NCBI GenBank assembly: GCA_030609215.1
Contig: JAUWCR010000078.1
Location: forward strand, 1 to 6,449
Reading direction: 5' to 3'
Source of the DNA: Actinomycetes bacterium
Lineage (GTDB): Bacteria > Actinomycetota > Humimicrobiia > Humimicrobiales > Humimicrobiaceae
Length of the DNA: 6,449 nucleotides
Shown here: one piece after another, positions 5,613 to 6,449 of the stretch
Numbering within the stretch: the first letter of the stretch is position 1
Layout: each line of letters opens with the position of its first letter
The notes under the pieces: generated by a model
What the model was told of the DNA's origin: nothing
Database searches by the model: none
The model's input: the letters and a program-made list of their open reading frames with translations, nothing else
Translations under genes and position numbers: made by a program

Positions 5613-6449
5613 ATGAATATTGGAATAACCTGTTATCCTACATATGGCGGAAGCGGAGTTGTAGCTACTGAGCTGGGAATAGAATTAGCAAAAAGAGGCC
5701 ATTGTGTGCACTTTATAAGTTACGGTCTTCCATTCAGGCTTAATAGTTTTTACAAAAATGTTTTTTTCCACGAAGTAGAGGTCCTTGATTACCCATTATT
5801 TAAGTACCCTCCATACAGTCTTTCCCTGAGTGCAAAAATGGCTGAAGTCATAAAATCTGAGAAACTGGATATACTTCATGTCCATTATGCCATGCCTCAT
5901 GCAGCATCAGCATATCTGGCACAGAAAATAGTTGGAAAAGGCAGGATAAAATTTATTACAACACTGCACGGAACAGATATCACACTTGTTGGAAAACACT
6001 GTTCTTTTTATGAAATTACAAAATTTAGTATTGAAAATAGTGATGGAATTACGTGTGTATCAAAGTATCTGGAAAAAGCTACAAAAGATATTTTTAATGT
6101 AACTAAAGAAATGGAGATTATATATAATTTTGTAGATACTGAAAAATATAGAAGAACTAAAAAAACTAAAGGGAGCATAGAATTTATAGATAAGGATGAC
6201 ATGGTTATAACCCATATTTCAAATTTCAGACTTGTAAAAAATATAGATAATATAATTAAGATATTTTTTAAGATAAGCAAAGAAGTTAAAAGCAAGTTGC
6301 TCCTGGTGGGTGACGGCCCCCAAATTTATAAATGCAGAGATCTGGTTGAAAAGTTGCAGCTGCAGGGGAAGGTATTTTTTTTAGGCAGGCAGGAAAATAT
6401 AATATCATTGCTTAATATAAGTGATTTGTATATGCTGCCTTCAAAGAGT
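5613..6449 (+). CDS. bshA: N-acetyl-alpha-D-glucosaminyl L-malate synthase BshA (3' end missing)
   Basis: BshA is a GT4 glycosyltransferase that transfers GlcNAc from UDP-GlcNAc to L-malate, the first committed step of bacillithiol synthesis. The first 279 residues are present, roughly three quarters of a protein usually of about 370-380. Visible landmarks are the N-terminal GITCYPTYGGSGVVATELG (about 4-22), HVHYAMPHA (89-97), TLHGTDITLVG (117-127), VSKYLE (149-154), IYNFVDTEKY (170-179), HISNFRLVKN (201-210) and the nucleotide-binding LLVGDGP (230-236). The acidic EX7E motif that holds the sugar-nucleotide should follow just beyond the edge. The start at 5613 is fixed by the conserved N-terminus, but no Shine-Dalgarno motif lies in the 17 bp after the bshB1 stop, so reinitiation or coupling from bshB1 is likely. 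The order C-B-A puts the first enzyme of the pathway last. The frame is open to the last base, so the gene is cut by the window, not broken. Confidence 0.95.
   Translation, partial: MNIGITCYPTYGGSGVVATELGIELAKRGHCVHFISYGLPFRLNSFYKNVFFHEVEVLDYPLFKYPPYSLSLSAKMAEVIKSEKLDILHVHYAMPHAASAYLAQKIVGKGRIKFITTLHGTDITLVGKHCSFYEITKFSIENSDGITCVSKYLEKATKDIFNVTKEMEIIYNFVDTEKYRRTKKTKGSIEFIDKDDMVITHISNFRLVKNIDNIIKIFFKISKEVKSKLLLVGDGPQIYKCRDLVEKLQLQGKVFFLGRQENIISLLNISDLYMLPSKS

Noticed and set aside
6008..6295. Minus-strand 95-codon hydrophobic open frame
   Set aside because: It is antisense to conserved bshA sequence; the apparent membrane character comes from the AT-rich complement.
1..6449. CRISPR arrays, tRNA or rRNA genes, insertion sequences
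   Set aside because: No regularly spaced repeats, no cloverleaf or rRNA-like sequence, no transposase frame and no terminal repeats with target duplications were seen.

Overview
This is an AT-rich bacterial window (by eye about one third G+C, not counted; almost all arginine codons are AGA/AGG). The genes centre on cysteine, sulfur transfer and low-molecular-weight thiol chemistry. The gene set suggests a low-GC bacterium that makes bacillithiol, possibly an anaerobe. The sequence alone does not fix the phylum, and the weak or absent Shine-Dalgarno motifs before several genes argue against a typical low-GC Firmicute.

Layout. Positions 2-265 hold the C-terminal end of an unrecognised protein that runs in from the left. 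Positions 266-699 contain no gene. The first part (about 271-451) is rich in inverted repeats and looks like a small structured RNA read on the minus strand. It has a near-consensus sigma70 promoter (TTGACA, 17 bp, TATATT) at 487-459 and a U-rich stem end near 280. The second part (488-699) is very AT-rich leader and promoter DNA for cysK. cysK (700-1629, +) encodes O-acetylserine sulfhydrylase. It converges on, and overlaps by 3 bp, a minus-strand gene (1626-3104) for a fusion protein: a degenerate IscU/NifU-like scaffold domain joined to the tRNA 2-thiouridylase MnmA. A short divergent control region (3105-3202) separates this from a plus-strand operon, bshC-bshB1-bshA. bshA is cut off by the right edge of the window.

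How the genes work together. BshA joins GlcNAc (from UDP-GlcNAc) to L-malate, BshB1 removes the acetyl group, and BshC adds cysteine to give bacillithiol. All three steps are encoded side by side. CysK makes the cysteine that BshC consumes, and cysteine is also the usual sulfur source (through a cysteine desulfurase, not in this window) for MnmA-dependent s2U34 in tRNA. Linking these genes into one physiological unit is inference from adjacency and known pathways.

Most interesting points: the uncharacterised structured RNA candidate at 281-451, with twin hairpins and competing pairings; and the IscU-like/MnmA fusion, which keeps only one of three scaffold cysteines while its MnmA part carries a CxxC plus a third cysteine.
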